Shown in pieces: positions 27,695 through 35,908 of a stretch of 64,000 nucleotides of DNA. Source of the stretch: JAENVT01 sp963773085 (lineage in GTDB: Bacteria > Actinomycetota > Acidimicrobiia > Acidimicrobiales > Ilumatobacteraceae); NCBI GenBank assembly GCA_963773085.1, contig CAVYZS010000006.1:1-64000 (forward strand), read 5' to 3'. The translations under genes were made by a program, and so were the position numbers. Position 1 is the stretch's first letter, and every line of letters starts with the position of its first letter. The notes under the pieces are model-generated. The model was given only the letters and a program-made list of their open reading frames with translations, searched no databases and was not told where the DNA came from.

Positions 27695-29152
27695 ACCATG
27701 TTACTCGGCCTCGTGGCCATGGGTTCGTTGTCCCAGCCGTGTCGGCACAGTGACGACCGGTCGAGTAATGGTGGAGCATCACCTGCACGGTGTGACCTTG
27801 CCTTCCGCTTGCGGCCCGCTCACTGCGGCGGGATTGAACCGGCGTCCATCAGTTCGCTCGTTGTCGACCTGCGCAGGGCGAGGATTGTGGCATCGAAGCT
27901 GCCGTCGTCGGTCACGCCGTGCTCCTTACGCAGTCGGCGCATACGTCGGGTGAGCAGCTCGGGGCGCAGGGGAGTGCTGCACGTGGGATCGAGGCTGAAC
28001 ACGAAACCATCCGGGGCAACGCTGGCACCGCAGGCGGCTGCCCGAGCATCCATCTCGGCAAGGTGCTGTCGAAGTAGGTCGACGGTGGCCTCGTCGAGGC
28101 TGACTACTCGGCTGCTCTTCGTCTTGGTTTGCTTCTCGACGACGATTCCGCCGGCATCGTTGATCGCCGTGTCGACGATGAGTTCGTGCCGGTCGAGGTG
28201 CAGCCGGTCGCGTCGCAGGCCCGACAGCTCACCTCGTCGCAGACCGGTGGTGGCGGCGAGTTTGAGCACGGGCGCGAGCATTTCGTCGTGTTCGTCGGCG
28301 GTGGCTAGCAGGCGCAACAGCTCATCGAACTCGGGTGCGGTGGTGTGGCGTGGCGTACGTGTGCTGGTCGGCAACTCGAATCCGTCGACGGGGTTGCTGG
28401 TCACCTTGCGGTGACGCTTGCCCCATTTGAACGCGCCGCTCAGCAGTGCTCGGGCGTTGTTCATCCTGCTGCGCGACAGTCCGGCTCGGCGCATGCGGCC
28501 GAAGGCGGTGTCGAGTTCGGCCGTCGTGATCGAGTTGGCCCGTTTGTGGCCGATCGGCTCTTTCAGCCAGTGGGAGTAGGCGTCTGCGTAGCCGGTGAGC
28601 GTGGAGTGATCGAGTCCTCGGTCCTCGCGGGCGAACTCGAGATACCAGGCAACCAGACTGTCGACCGTCAACTGCTTGTCGTCTTGGCGAAGAGGTCGGT
28701 GCCCGTCGCCGACCTCGGTGACAAGGGCGGCCAACGCTGTGGCCGCGTCCTTTCGAGTGCCGTAGATGGTGCGGAACGTGCGGCGACGCTGTCCGAGGCG
28801 ATCGACGCCGGCTGTGACGCCGATCTTCCACACTCCGGGCGAGATCGCGGCAATCGTCCCGGCGCCTCGCGGCGATCGCTTCTTCGACGGTGGTGACTGC
28901 CGACGAGATGGCGCGTTGATCGAGTCGTAGATGGTCCACTCGCACGCAAGCGGGTTCGTCGGCGCACGACCGGACCCGGACACCGTCGGGCACTGGACCG
29001 TTCTCGATCTCCCATGCGGCTCGAGCCGCGGTGAGCAGCTTGCCGTCGACGCGGACCTGACCGCCACCACCCGGCGACCTCGCGCCCAGCCAGATGTGAT
29101 GGAGCCCGGAGCGATCAACTCTTGCTTCGAACCGTGCTCTGTCGAGCGGCAT
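27695..29152 (-). pseudogene. Tyrosine integrase with HNH-like N-terminal domain, frameshifted
   Basis: From ATG 29152 the first frame encodes an HNH-like zinc module (RAAWEIENGPVPDGVRV, CADEPACVRVDHLRL). Near 28880 it shifts into a tyrosine recombinase: GAGTIAAISPGVWKIGV (AP2-like arm-binding), SAM-like core domain about 28690-28400, then the catalytic domain with TGLRRGELSGLR (Arg) and QTKTKSSRVVSLD (Lys). Near 27820 the frame stops after ELMDAGSIPPQ. The tail with the nucleophile (GHTVQVMLHHYSTGRH, Tyr codon at 27765-27767) lies in another frame. It sits 100 bp from att copy 3, where an island integrase belongs. If the indels are real, the element is fixed. Confidence 0.85.
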
Positions 29153-29249
29153 CCCGAAAGTCTATCGGACTTCGATGGCGCAGTCTAGGTATGCTTGTTG
29201 GTGCCTATCTCATTCGATAGACTGGCTGATCGATTCTAGAAAGTGCTAT

Positions 29250-29510
29250 TGACCTGGTACTTCTTGGTGCGCCCCCTGGGTTTCGAACCCAGAACCTGCG
29301 GATTAAGAGTCTCTTCAGAGCCGTTTCTGACCGTCGCTGACAGTCCCTGACAGGCTCGCTACCAGGGGCTTCAGTCGCTGACCGTCTCTGACCGTCCCCG
29401 ACTGTCGCGCCCATAGATGGGATGAAATATGGGATGACAAGACCTGCGGATCTCGTGGATCCGCAGGTCTCGAAATGTCGACCCAGATGTTGACATTGAT
29501 CCACGGTTCC
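29250..29510. repeat. Attachment-site copy 3: tRNA-Lys 3' end plus arm
   Basis: Positions 29250-29311 are essentially identical to the corresponding 62 bp at tRNA-Lys (55454-55515). The shared arm contains repeated CTGACCGTC/CTGACAGTC motifs and the hairpin CCTGCGGATC-N5-GATCCGCAGG (29443-29467). The integrase gene begins just to the left. Confidence 0.9.
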
Positions 29511-29756
29511 ACCTCGCTAGTTTCGCGCACTCTTCGCTTCGTATGGGGCCCGCCAACGGCCCTCAGGTCACGACGAGTGGGAGCGCCAGATGTGGCGATC
29601 GAGGGGCTCGCGTCGCGTGTCGGCCCTGACCGGTGCCGCGAGTCGACCCCACCGGCACGGGCGAGCCGTCTCGACTTCAGTGCAGTGGTTCGACCAGCGT
29701 GTCCCTGGGCGGGGCGGCCAGGAGTTCGAGCATTGGTGCAAACGCGTCAGCCGAGA

Positions 29757-30284
29757 TCAATCAAGAGCGGCGATCAGTTCGCCGATCGGCGGCCTCGCGT
29801 CGGGTGTTGATGGGAGTGAGAGGTACCGCAGCGTGCCGTCGCGACCGATGACGGCATCGGCGCCGAGTTGCTGGATGTCTTCGGTCGGCCAGCGGAGCCG
29901 TCGTCCGGCTCGAAGGAGTCGGGCGTACATCCGGATGGTGCCCGCCGACCACATCTGGCGGCTGGTGCCACGTTCGGCGCCGAGCAGTCGGTAGAGCGTG
30001 CGGTCGACGTCTGCCACGACGTCGAACGGCAAGCCGAAGGTGCTGCTCGGTATGGGGCGAGACGCTCGGGGCTGGCGAAGGTGACGACGGCGATCCTGGC
30101 GTCACCGAACTGGTCGAGGTGATCGCGCACGGCGATCACGTGTTCTTGGCAGGGCAGTCAAGCGAGGTGCCGGTGCAGGACCAGCACGAGTGGTCGGCCG
30201 CGCATCTCGGCTGTGCGCCACGGCCGACCCTCGTGATCGACGAGTTCGATCGTCGGGGAACGGGTCACCGACGGCGAGCGTCAC
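29757..30284 (-). CDS. AhpC/TSA-like redoxin, candidate selenoprotein (UxxC)
   Basis: This is a thioredoxin-fold redoxin of about 175 residues. The start GTG 30284 follows GGAGAG. The correct frame reads PTIELVDHEGRPWRTAEMRG, RPLVLVLHRHLA, then UGA (30158-30160), then LPCQEHVIAVRDHLDQFGDA, VVTFASPERLAPYR and LPFDVVADVDRTLYRLLGAE. Relatives have Cys where the UGA stands, making a CxxC redox site, so the UGA may encode selenocysteine (U-L-P-C). A hairpin follows at a SECIS-like distance. Two indels are also present: an extra C near 30260 and a shift near 30045. It is the last gene of an overlapping operon with mycoredoxin. Alternative: a pseudogene with a nonsense change. Confidence 0.65.
30119..30139 (-). 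promoter_or_regulatory. Candidate bacterial SECIS hairpin
   Basis: On the minus strand GTGATCGC-CGTGC-GCGATCAC forms a perfect 8-bp stem with a 5-nt loop whose second base is G. Twenty-six nucleotides separate the UGA from the loop. Published bSECIS models ask for a G among the first two loop bases and about 16-37 nt to the loop. Coding sequence can form such hairpins by chance. Confidence 0.5.
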
Positions 30285-30623
30285 GCCGTCTCTCCGGTCC
30301 GAGCGCGCTCGGTGGAACCATCGCCGGCGCTCCGGTGTCGCGCACGCCGCCGTGGCCGGCGACCGCGCGGACACGTCGTGCGCTCGGATTGACCATGCTG
30401 ACGTCGTCCGACGGTCACGGTGGGCACGGTTTCGTTGCCGTTGGCGACCGATCGGACGAACGCCGCAGCTTCTGGGTCCTCCCAGATGTTGATCTCACGG
30501 AAGGTCAGACCGGCGCGGCGGAGGCCTGCTCGGAGCGTGAAGCAGTAGGGGCACCCCGGGCGGGTGTAGACGACGATTTCGCGTCGGGCCGGACGTCGAG
30601 TCGGCGACTGGGCGGAGGCTCAT
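30265..30623 (-). CDS. Mycoredoxin (Mrx1-like glutaredoxin), frameshifted
   Basis: A glutaredoxin-fold protein with the redox motif CPYC (EIVVYTRPGCPYCFTLRAGL), then FREINIWEDPEAAAFVRSV and GNETVPTVTVG, the pattern of actinobacterial mycoredoxins that reduce mycothiol-mixed disulfides. ATG 30623 overlaps the stop of the upstream gene. One indel near 30585 joins MSLRPVADSTSG to the core and one near 30430 joins TVPTVTVG to VSMVNPSARRVRAVAGH. It overlaps the start of the redoxin, so it is a natural electron donor candidate for it. Confidence 0.75.
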
Positions 30624-31033
30624 GGAGCCGTCCACGTCAGGCCGAGGCGGACGGCGGACCGCTCGATCGCGTCGACGAGCCGATCGATCGAACCATCGCA
30701 CGCCTCGAGATCCGCGGAGGCGAGGAGCAGCACGTGGCCGGTGTCGGTCTCGGCGACGACCACTGGTGCCTGTCTGCCGGCGGCAGTGCGGATCGGGGCG
30801 GGCTGATCGTTGCGGTGGTAGGTGTCGAACGGCACCGGCAACCCGGCCTGGCAGGTCTTCCACTCGGGTCGTTGACGGACCGAGCCGTGGGTGATCGCGC
30901 ACAACGAACAGTGTCGTCGGCCGAGGCGGGCACCGACCCAGTAGGTGAGTTCACCGAGCATCGTGCTGTCGGCGTCGTAGACGCCGACGAGGCGCACGAT
31001 CCGCTGGGTCGGTGCCGCGTCAGGGGAACTCAT
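30620..31033 (-). CDS. Hypothetical CxxC protein of a redox operon
   Basis: This is a 137-residue soluble protein. The N-terminal half begins with IVRLVGVYDADSTMLGEL and has a CxxC in RRHCSLCAITHG plus one further Cys in EWKTCQAG. The C-terminal half has PVVVAETDTGHVLLLASADL. I do not know a named function. It overlaps the genes on both sides (membrane protein upstream, mycoredoxin downstream), so it is almost certainly co-translated with them and involved in thiol redox or metal handling. Confidence 0.7.
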   Translation of the reverse strand: MSSPDAAPTQRIVRLVGVYDADSTMLGELTYWVGARLGRRHCSLCAITHGSVRQRPEWKTCQAGLPVPFDTYHRNDQPAPIRTAAGRQAPVVVAETDTGHVLLLASADLEACDGSIDRLVDAIERSAVRLGLTWTAP

Positions 31034-31359
31034 CGCGACAGCATCGCCGATCGAGCACCAACCGCAACAGCGGCCTCGCCGTTGACGGGCGCCGTCCGCA
31101 GGGCCAGACACCGAGCACGAGGCCGAACATCACGTGCTCGATCGCGAACGTCGCCCAGCCGACCATGCTGGCCGTGTCCGAGATCGTGGTCCCGGGAGCC
31201 GGTGATCTTCGCTGCCACGGGCAGGCCGATCAAGGCAGACACGACGAACACGGCCAGGCCGTACATGGCCCCGGCGGGGACGAGCGCGGTCCGAGTGAGT
31301 CGGCGGGCGAGGAACGCGAACCCGATGCCGAACATTGCGCCGGTCATCATGTGGATCAA
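31020..31359 (-). CDS. Small membrane protein of the redox operon, one frameshift
   Basis: The first frame reads MMTGAMFGIGFAFLARRL and LVPAGAMYGLAVFVVSALIG, two transmembrane helices. After AAKITG an indel near 31185 is needed to continue as TTISDTASMVGWATFAIEHV and MFGLVLGVWPCGRRP, a further hydrophobic stretch ending at a TGA at 31020. The start is TTG 31359, overlapping the stop of the upstream ATPase, or ATG 31350. Family not recognised; three or four helices in about 113 residues. Confidence 0.6.
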
Positions 31360-31806
31360 ACAGACCGAGCACGGCGGGCCCGGCAGATGCCGCTAGCTTT
31401 CCCGGTCGGCAACTCGAGCCATACGGCCTTTCCGTCAGGGCCCTTGTCCTGCAAGCCGAATCGCAATGCGGTGACGCCAACCAGCATGATTCCGCGGCCG
31501 CCGGTCGCGGTTGCCTCGACAGCTGCCGGAGGATGTTCGATGAAGTCGCGGAATGCTTCGCTGACGGCCATCCCGTCGTGGATCTCCACGCGAATCACCT
31601 CCTGGTTGATGTCGATGACGACCTCGAACGAGGTTCGTGCGTGCAGAACCACGTCGTGACCAGTTCGCTGGTGAGCAACACAGCGAGCTCGCAGGCCGCG
31701 GTTTGGTTGGCTGCTTCCAGCGTCTGCCTGACGAGGAGGCGCGCTTGAGCGATGCACAGAGTTAACCGACGAACGTCCTCGAGCTCAAACCGCCTCCAGT
31801 TGAGTT
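31356..31806 (-). CDS. Anti-sigma/serine kinase-type ATP-binding protein, one frameshift
   Basis: A HATPase_c_2 (RsbW/SpoIIAB-like) protein. The N-terminal part FELEDVRRLTLCIAQARLLV and LEAANQTAACELAVLLTSEL is in one frame. After an indel near 31650 it continues VVLHARTSFEVVIDINQEV, RVEIHDG (G1-type box) and TGGRGIMLV (G2). Such small kinases bind sigma factors or phosphorylate anti-anti-sigma partners. Its stop overlaps the next gene of the redox operon. The start codon is not certain because no good ATG precedes the N-box region in frame. Confidence 0.65.
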
Positions 31807-31927
31807 CTATTTGGTAAGTGGGGACACTTCCCGCCGTCGATCTTCGTCAAACCTGTGGCGGTTCTCGTTGATCTGATCTCTATGTCGTGTGCCACTGGAA
31901 TCAACGCATCGCGGCTGCATGGCGCTC

Positions 31928-32131
31928 TCAGTCGCAGCAGCTGTCGCGCCAACCGCAGGTTCGGCACTTGAAATGGGCATGCTCGGCATGGAGGGATCCA
32001 CCGCACAGGGGGCACTCCGGAAAGATGCCGAAGCACTCACATCGCTCGTGCACGGTCAGTTGTGCAACGCCAGCGTTGGTGTGAGTTGCCATTTGTTCAG
32101 CTTGGCACGATTCGGGTTTCGGCGTGCTCAT
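31928..32131 (-). CDS. Small zinc-ribbon protein
   Basis: A short protein (67 residues from ATG 32131, or 54 from ATG 32092) ending in two zinc knuckles, CPLCGG and CRTCGWRDSCCD, with an HxH (HAEHAHFK) between. The Cys spacing suits one structural zinc site. The gene is alone and has no recognised name. Confidence 0.55.
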   Translation of the reverse strand: MSTPKPESCQAEQMATHTNAGVAQLTVHERCECFGIFPECPLCGGSLHAEHAHFKCRTCGWRDSCCD

Positions 32132-32290
32132 CCCTCGGAGGGAGTGATCGTCGTTACGACGTGAACACCGATCGAGATCACACCGAGGTGATCGCGGCCG
32201 GCGATGCGTTCTACATGGCCCCCGGGCACACTCCAGCCGCTCATACCGGCATTGAGATCATCCAGTTCAGCCCGGTGCGATGCCGTGTGA
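32131..32290 (+). pseudogene. Cupin-domain fragment
   Basis: The plus frame reads DRRYDVNTDRDHTEVIAAGD, AFYMAPGHTPAAHTG and IEIIQFSP, the C-terminal strand pattern of small cupin proteins (GDAFYMAPGHTP). No proper N-terminal half or start is present, and the right end runs into the antisense sigma gene. A remnant left by rearrangement. Confidence 0.5.
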
Positions 32291-32303
32291 TTCCGATGAG
32301 ATG

Positions 32304-33080
32304 TCAGCCACGTTCGACCAGGTTGTGACCGGGGTGGGTGGACGTCACGAGATGGGCGAGTCGTTCGGCGACGGGAGGTGGTATGACCGAGTCGGTGTCT
32401 CGCAACTTGCCGACGGCGTCGTGGACTCCGACGAGTGCCGCGTACAACGGTGGGCAGGTGGGGCAGCCTTCGAGGTGGGCTTCGACGGTTCTGGCGGTGT
32501 CGGCGTCGAGCGTTCCGTCGAGGTAGTCAGACACGTGTTGTCGGGCGTCCCAGCATCGCATGGGCACTCCTTGAAGGGCGTGGCGGCGTTCGGCGCCGGT
32601 GGCGAGTGCTGACACGAGCGCCATGCGTCCGCGTCGTAGTCGTTGTTTGGCTGCTGGGAGTCCGATCTCGTCGAGGTCGGCGATGTCTTGCACGGTCCAG
32701 CTTTCGATGTCGTGGAGCACCAGGGTGCTGCGGTAGATGAATGGCAGCCGTGCTAGGGCGTCTTCGAGCTCGTCGAGGGTGGCGGCGCTATCCACCACCG
32801 CCGCAGGGTCGACGGTGTACTCGTCGTCGCGCCATGACGCTTCGATGTCATCGACGACCACTTCTCGCTCGGAGCGACGAGCACGGTCGGTGGCCAGATT
32901 GCGGAGAATCCGCTTCAGCCAGGCGCCGAGTGGGGCGTCGTTGCGGTACTGGTGGGAGCGCTCGATAGCCCGCAGCAGTGTGTCTTGGGTGAGGTCGGCA
33001 GCGAGGTGTTCGTCGCGGACCAGGGCGCGGGCGAACCGATACAGCGCGGGGATTTCGGCGACGAGATCGTCGGGTTTCAT
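32304..33080 (-). CDS. ECF sigma factor with C-terminal zinc-finger domain
   Basis: A single 258-residue frame. Sigma region 2 is present (ALYRFARALVRDEHLAADLT, QDTLLRAIERSHQY, APLGAWLKRILRNLATDRAR), then region 4 (EDALARLPFIYRSTLVLHDI, IGLPAAKQRLRRGRMALV). A zf-HC2-like module follows: MRCWDARQHVSDYLDG, then AHLEGCPTCPPLYAAL. In many bacteria that module is a separate anti-sigma factor; here it is fused, so the protein may sense redox or zinc by itself. It overlaps the downstream end of a thioredoxin-like gene by 4 bp, pointing to thiol control. Confidence 0.85.
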   Translation of the reverse strand: MKPDDLVAEIPALYRFARALVRDEHLAADLTQDTLLRAIERSHQYRNDAPLGAWLKRILRNLATDRARRSEREVVVDDIEASWRDDEYTVDPAAVVDSAATLDELEDALARLPFIYRSTLVLHDIESWTVQDIADLDEIGLPAAKQRLRRGRMALVSALATGAERRHALQGVPMRCWDARQHVSDYLDGTLDADTARTVEAHLEGCPTCPPLYAALVGVHDAVGKLRDTDSVIPPPVAERLAHLVTSTHPGHNLVERG

Positions 33081-33506
33081 CGCGACCATTTCCACATGGT
33101 GCCAGCAGCCCAGACACCCAGCGCTGCGCCGACAACGAAGAGCACGGTCGTGTCGAGCCACCATCCAACACCGAGCAGTGCGATGGCGGCCGCTGCCCGC
33201 GTCACTCCATCGACGGGAGCGGGTCGATGGTCGCCAGTGTGGGCGAAGAACAGCTCTAGATCGCGATCTGAGACACGACCGACCAAACGGGCGCGCTCGA
33301 TACCTGCGACGCGGCATGATCACTGTCGGTGCGGCCTTGACGCCCAACGCGTCGACACGGGCAGGGTCGACGGTGGCGTCGATTCGTTCGACTCGCATCG
33401 ACGAGGCGTAGGTCTCGCTGAGGCGGTCGAGTTCGGGTTGCATCGCTCGACAGTGGTGGCAAGAAGGTGCGGTGATCACCAGCACTTCCACCTCGGCTCC
33501 GTTCAT
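33077..33506 (-). CDS. Thioredoxin-like protein with C-terminal TM segment, one frameshift
   Basis: From ATG 33506 the frame reads EVEVLVITAPSCHHCRAMQP (CHHC redox motif), LDRLSETYASSMRVERID and ALGVKAAPTVI. An extra base near 33315 shifts the reading into ERARLVGRVSDRDLELFFAH and a hydrophobic end (AAAAIALLGVGWWLDTTVLF). A membrane-tethered thioredoxin facing the cytoplasm is likely. Its stop overlaps the ATG of the sigma-zinc-finger fusion downstream, so the two are co-translated. Confidence 0.7.
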
Positions 33507-33570
33507 TGTCGCGTCAACGAGGCCGTGGGGTGGTGGCGTCGGAGGAACGCCACCACCCGTGGGACCGCTG

Positions 33571-33801
33571 TCATCGTGCGGCCACCGTCTCCTTGGCGGC
33601 ATGGCCGCGGGTGGAGAAATGGGCGACGGCGTACAGCGGGCACCAGCCGATCAGACCTGTGGCGAGGGGGATGAACCCGAGCACCTTGAACACGTTCCCG
33701 AGCGTGCCGGTGACCACTTCGCCCCAGCCCAGGGCGAGCATCACGATGCCGGCGACGACCCTGATGACCCGATCGGTGGTTCCTTCGTTCATGAACGACA
33801 T
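33571..33801 (-). CDS. DUF2892 inner-membrane protein
   Basis: This is a 76-residue protein beginning MSFMNEGTTDRVIRVVAGIV with GWCPLYAVAHFST near the end, the standard DUF2892 pattern (two short helices, conserved N-terminal Asn/Asp-Arg, and a GxCP motif). These proteins are frequent near rhodaneses and sulfur genes (YgaP-like tail). The function is unknown. The gene lies just upstream of the thioredoxin-like gene on the same strand. Confidence 0.8.
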   Translation of the reverse strand: MSFMNEGTTDRVIRVVAGIVMLALGWGEVVTGTLGNVFKVLGFIPLATGLIGWCPLYAVAHFSTRGHAAKETVAAR

Positions 33802-33961
33802 GACGTTCTCCTCGTTCTCGTTGCTGTCGTCGGCGTTGACGAACAGACATCAATGAGACGAACGAGCCGTCAAAGGGATACTTCGTTGCGGCGTTGGGGT
33901 GGAGCCGGCGGATGTCCTGCGAAGAGAACAGACCCGCCAGCTCCAACTTGTGACATCCGGA

Positions 33962-34465
33962 CTAGAGGCCGTCGACAGCGAACCAGGCACCGCCGAGGCT
34001 CGTGACGAACACGATCGGTGCGAGGCACGGAGACGGCAGCGCGACCCTGGCCTCGATGGCGCCGTCGCCGCCGGGATCGAGCGGGGTGACGGTGGTCACC
34101 GGGAACGCCGGGGTGGATACGTTCACTGCGGTGCCAGTTGCGTCGAGGCACGACACGATTACCTTCATCGAGGCAATGGTGTTCTTGCCGACGTTGGGAC
34201 CGGCAGCGAAGACCAGGTTGTTAAAGGAGACCTCGACCTTGCCGGAGGCGCTCACCTCGGCAGACGACAGTCCGATGGTCCAGGGAAGACCGGCGCCGTT
34301 GATGCCGCGAATCTGCCCAGGCGCGCCGACGAGCGTCGCGGGGACGCCGATCATCGAGTCGGTCTCGACCGAGCGGCCACCCCTGGCGGCAGCCGACGCG
34401 GTGAGTCCGACCACTGTCAACGCGGCGAGCGCGACGGAGGTCGCAAGGATTTTCTTCGTCTTCAT
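33962..34465 (-). CDS. Small secreted protein, unknown function
   Basis: This is a 167-residue exported protein. The signal peptide is MKTKKILATSVALAALTVVG with a cleavage site near TASAAA. The mature part is rich in small residues and beta strands (SGKVEVSFNNLVFAAGPNVG, STPAFPVTTVTPLDPG) with two Cys (VSCLD, PSPCLAP) that could form a disulfide. No family is recognised. Confidence 0.65.
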   Translation of the reverse strand: MKTKKILATSVALAALTVVGLTASAAARGGRSVETDSMIGVPATLVGAPGQIRGINGAGLPWTIGLSSAEVSASGKVEVSFNNLVFAAGPNVGKNTIASMKVIVSCLDATGTAVNVSTPAFPVTTVTPLDPGGDGAIEARVALPSPCLAPIVFVTSLGGAWFAVDGL

Positions 34466-34580
34466 GAGTGTGTTCCTCTCCTCGGGCGCCGGCGGCGCAC
34501 CGTGTATGTACGATCGAAGAGCTCAGAGGGATTGCACCCGCGTGCAATCCCTCCGAGCCGTTCGTTCGTACAGTGAGGTG

Positions 34581-34788
34581 ATGCGGCATCCGGCTCGACT
34601 TGATCGGCTTTCCGATGACGCGCTCCTTGCAGCTGTCGCGCTCGAGGAGCGCGACGCTGCCGCCGTGTTCATCCGTCGATTCCAGCGCCGCGTCTACGGC
34701 CTGGCGGTCACCGTGACCGGCGACGTGACGCTCGCTGACGATCTCGCCCAGATCACCTTCGAGCGAGCCTGGCGGCATGCGTACACCT
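34581..34788 (+). pseudogene. ECF sigma factor, N-terminal fragment
   Basis: The reading MRHPARLDRLSDDALLAAVA, VFIRRFQRRVYGLAVTVTGD and LADDLAQITFERAWRHA is sigma-70 region 2. At about 34788 the similarity stops abruptly and unrelated sequence follows, including a minus-strand fragment (MSGVNVAPTRRGEGDHWSVT, from 34897). Region 4 is missing. The junction looks like a deletion or recombination end point; the upstream secreted-protein gene diverges from it and may once have been its target. Confidence 0.65.
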
Positions 34789-34932
34789 CCCTGCGTTGCT
34801 CATATTCATCTAGCTCGGCCAGCTCGGCGCGGATCTCTGTCACGGACCAATGGTCGCCCTCGCCACGACGTGTTGGAGCGACGTTGACGCCCGACATGGT
34901 GGGTCCCTCCGCCCGTCAACTGGATGGTCTGA

Positions 34933-35454
34933 TCAGTCAGGGTCGAGGAACGTCAGGCCGTTGGTCTTCAGTAGGTCGATGAACTCGTCCGCTGCCCGGT
35001 CCAGATCCCTCAACTCGTCTCGAACGGCACTGGCCTCCTCCGATGCCATTTGAGTGTCCGTGATAGCGCCAAGCGGCACGTAGCTGACCGAGAGAGCATG
35101 GTTGTTCGGAAATTGGAGTTCGATGGCCTTGGCCGATAGCGCGACCCCCGCTACCGCCACTCTCTTGACGCTGGCGGTGATGTTCCGCCATTCCGCGGCA
35201 ACCACAACTCTGCCCCTCCGATAGACAGCAGCACCCCGCTCGTGTACGACGACGTCAGCGGAGCCCAACTCGACACCACGAGCGTAAATCTGCGCCGCGT
35301 CGAACCTGATCCAGGCCGGAGCGTCCGGACGTGCTGAATAGCCGCGGCTGCGATCCCAATCGAAGGCCCGGTCGAAATGCAACTGACCGGATGCAGCCAA
35401 CACAGCCCCTAGGTCAGGACTAGCCCTATTCGCCTTCTTCCCAAAAAGGCCCAC
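34933..35454 (-). CDS. Hypothetical protein
   Basis: A soluble protein of 173 residues with beta-rich sequence (QLHFDRAFDWDRSRGYSAR, AQIYARGVELGSADVVVHER) and a helical acidic tail (DELRDLDRAADEFIDLLKTN). No signal peptide, membrane helix or motif is recognised. The frame is intact and isolated between rearranged regions. Confidence 0.5.
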   Translation of the reverse strand: MGLFGKKANRASPDLGAVLAASGQLHFDRAFDWDRSRGYSARPDAPAWIRFDAAQIYARGVELGSADVVVHERGAAVYRRGRVVVAAEWRNITASVKRVAVAGVALSAKAIELQFPNNHALSVSYVPLGAITDTQMASEEASAVRDELRDLDRAADEFIDLLKTNGLTFLDPD

Positions 35455-35625
35455 CAGCGGACTTTAGATCGGTCGTCCGTTCGACGTTGGCGGGCGTGTA
35501 GCCATCCGGTGGCCGGGCGTTTCCGTGATTGCGGGGTCCGCAGTTCATGAGGATTGCCAGGCTGACTGTTTCAACAGGACTTTGTGCCCTGCGCCGTTCA
35601 TCGGTTGGGGGAGCACACTGCGGGT

Positions 35626-35908
35626 GTGGACGATTCAATGATTGTTGAACAGTTCAGGGCGCTGGGTGATCCGGTGCGATGGACGATCGTCCGCGAGCTT
35701 GCGAGGCGGCACGCGCTGCGCGTGTGTGCTCGCCGAGGTGGCCGAGGTGTCGGCGACGTTGCTGTCGCACCATCTGAAGGTGCTGCGTGAGGCCGGAATG
35801 ATCACTGGAGCGAAGCGTGGCCGTTGGATCGACTACACCCTCGATCACGACGCGCTGGCCGGCGTTGCGTCGCCGGCCTCGACCCGTCGAAGGCGATGCT
35901 CGCGATGA
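35626..35908 (+). CDS. ArsR-family winged-helix regulator, one frameshift
   Basis: GTG 35626 begins VDDSMIVEQFRALGDPVRWT and IVRELARRHALRVC. One extra base near 35735 moves the reading to LAEVAEVSATLLSHHLKVLR, EAGMITGAKRGRWIDYTLD, the recognition helix and wing of an ArsR/SmtB repressor. The end overlaps the ATG of the permease gene (ATGA). ArsR proteins release DNA when they bind metal(loid)s or other thiol-reactive signals. Next to this permease an arsenic-like or thiol signal is plausible but unproven. Confidence 0.75.

Noticed and set aside
30265..30623. Other in-frame stops in the redox operon as selenocysteine codons
   Set aside because: In the mycoredoxin and membrane protein the stops vanish when single-base frameshifts are corrected, and the Cys of CPYC is encoded normally. 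Only the redoxin UGA stays.
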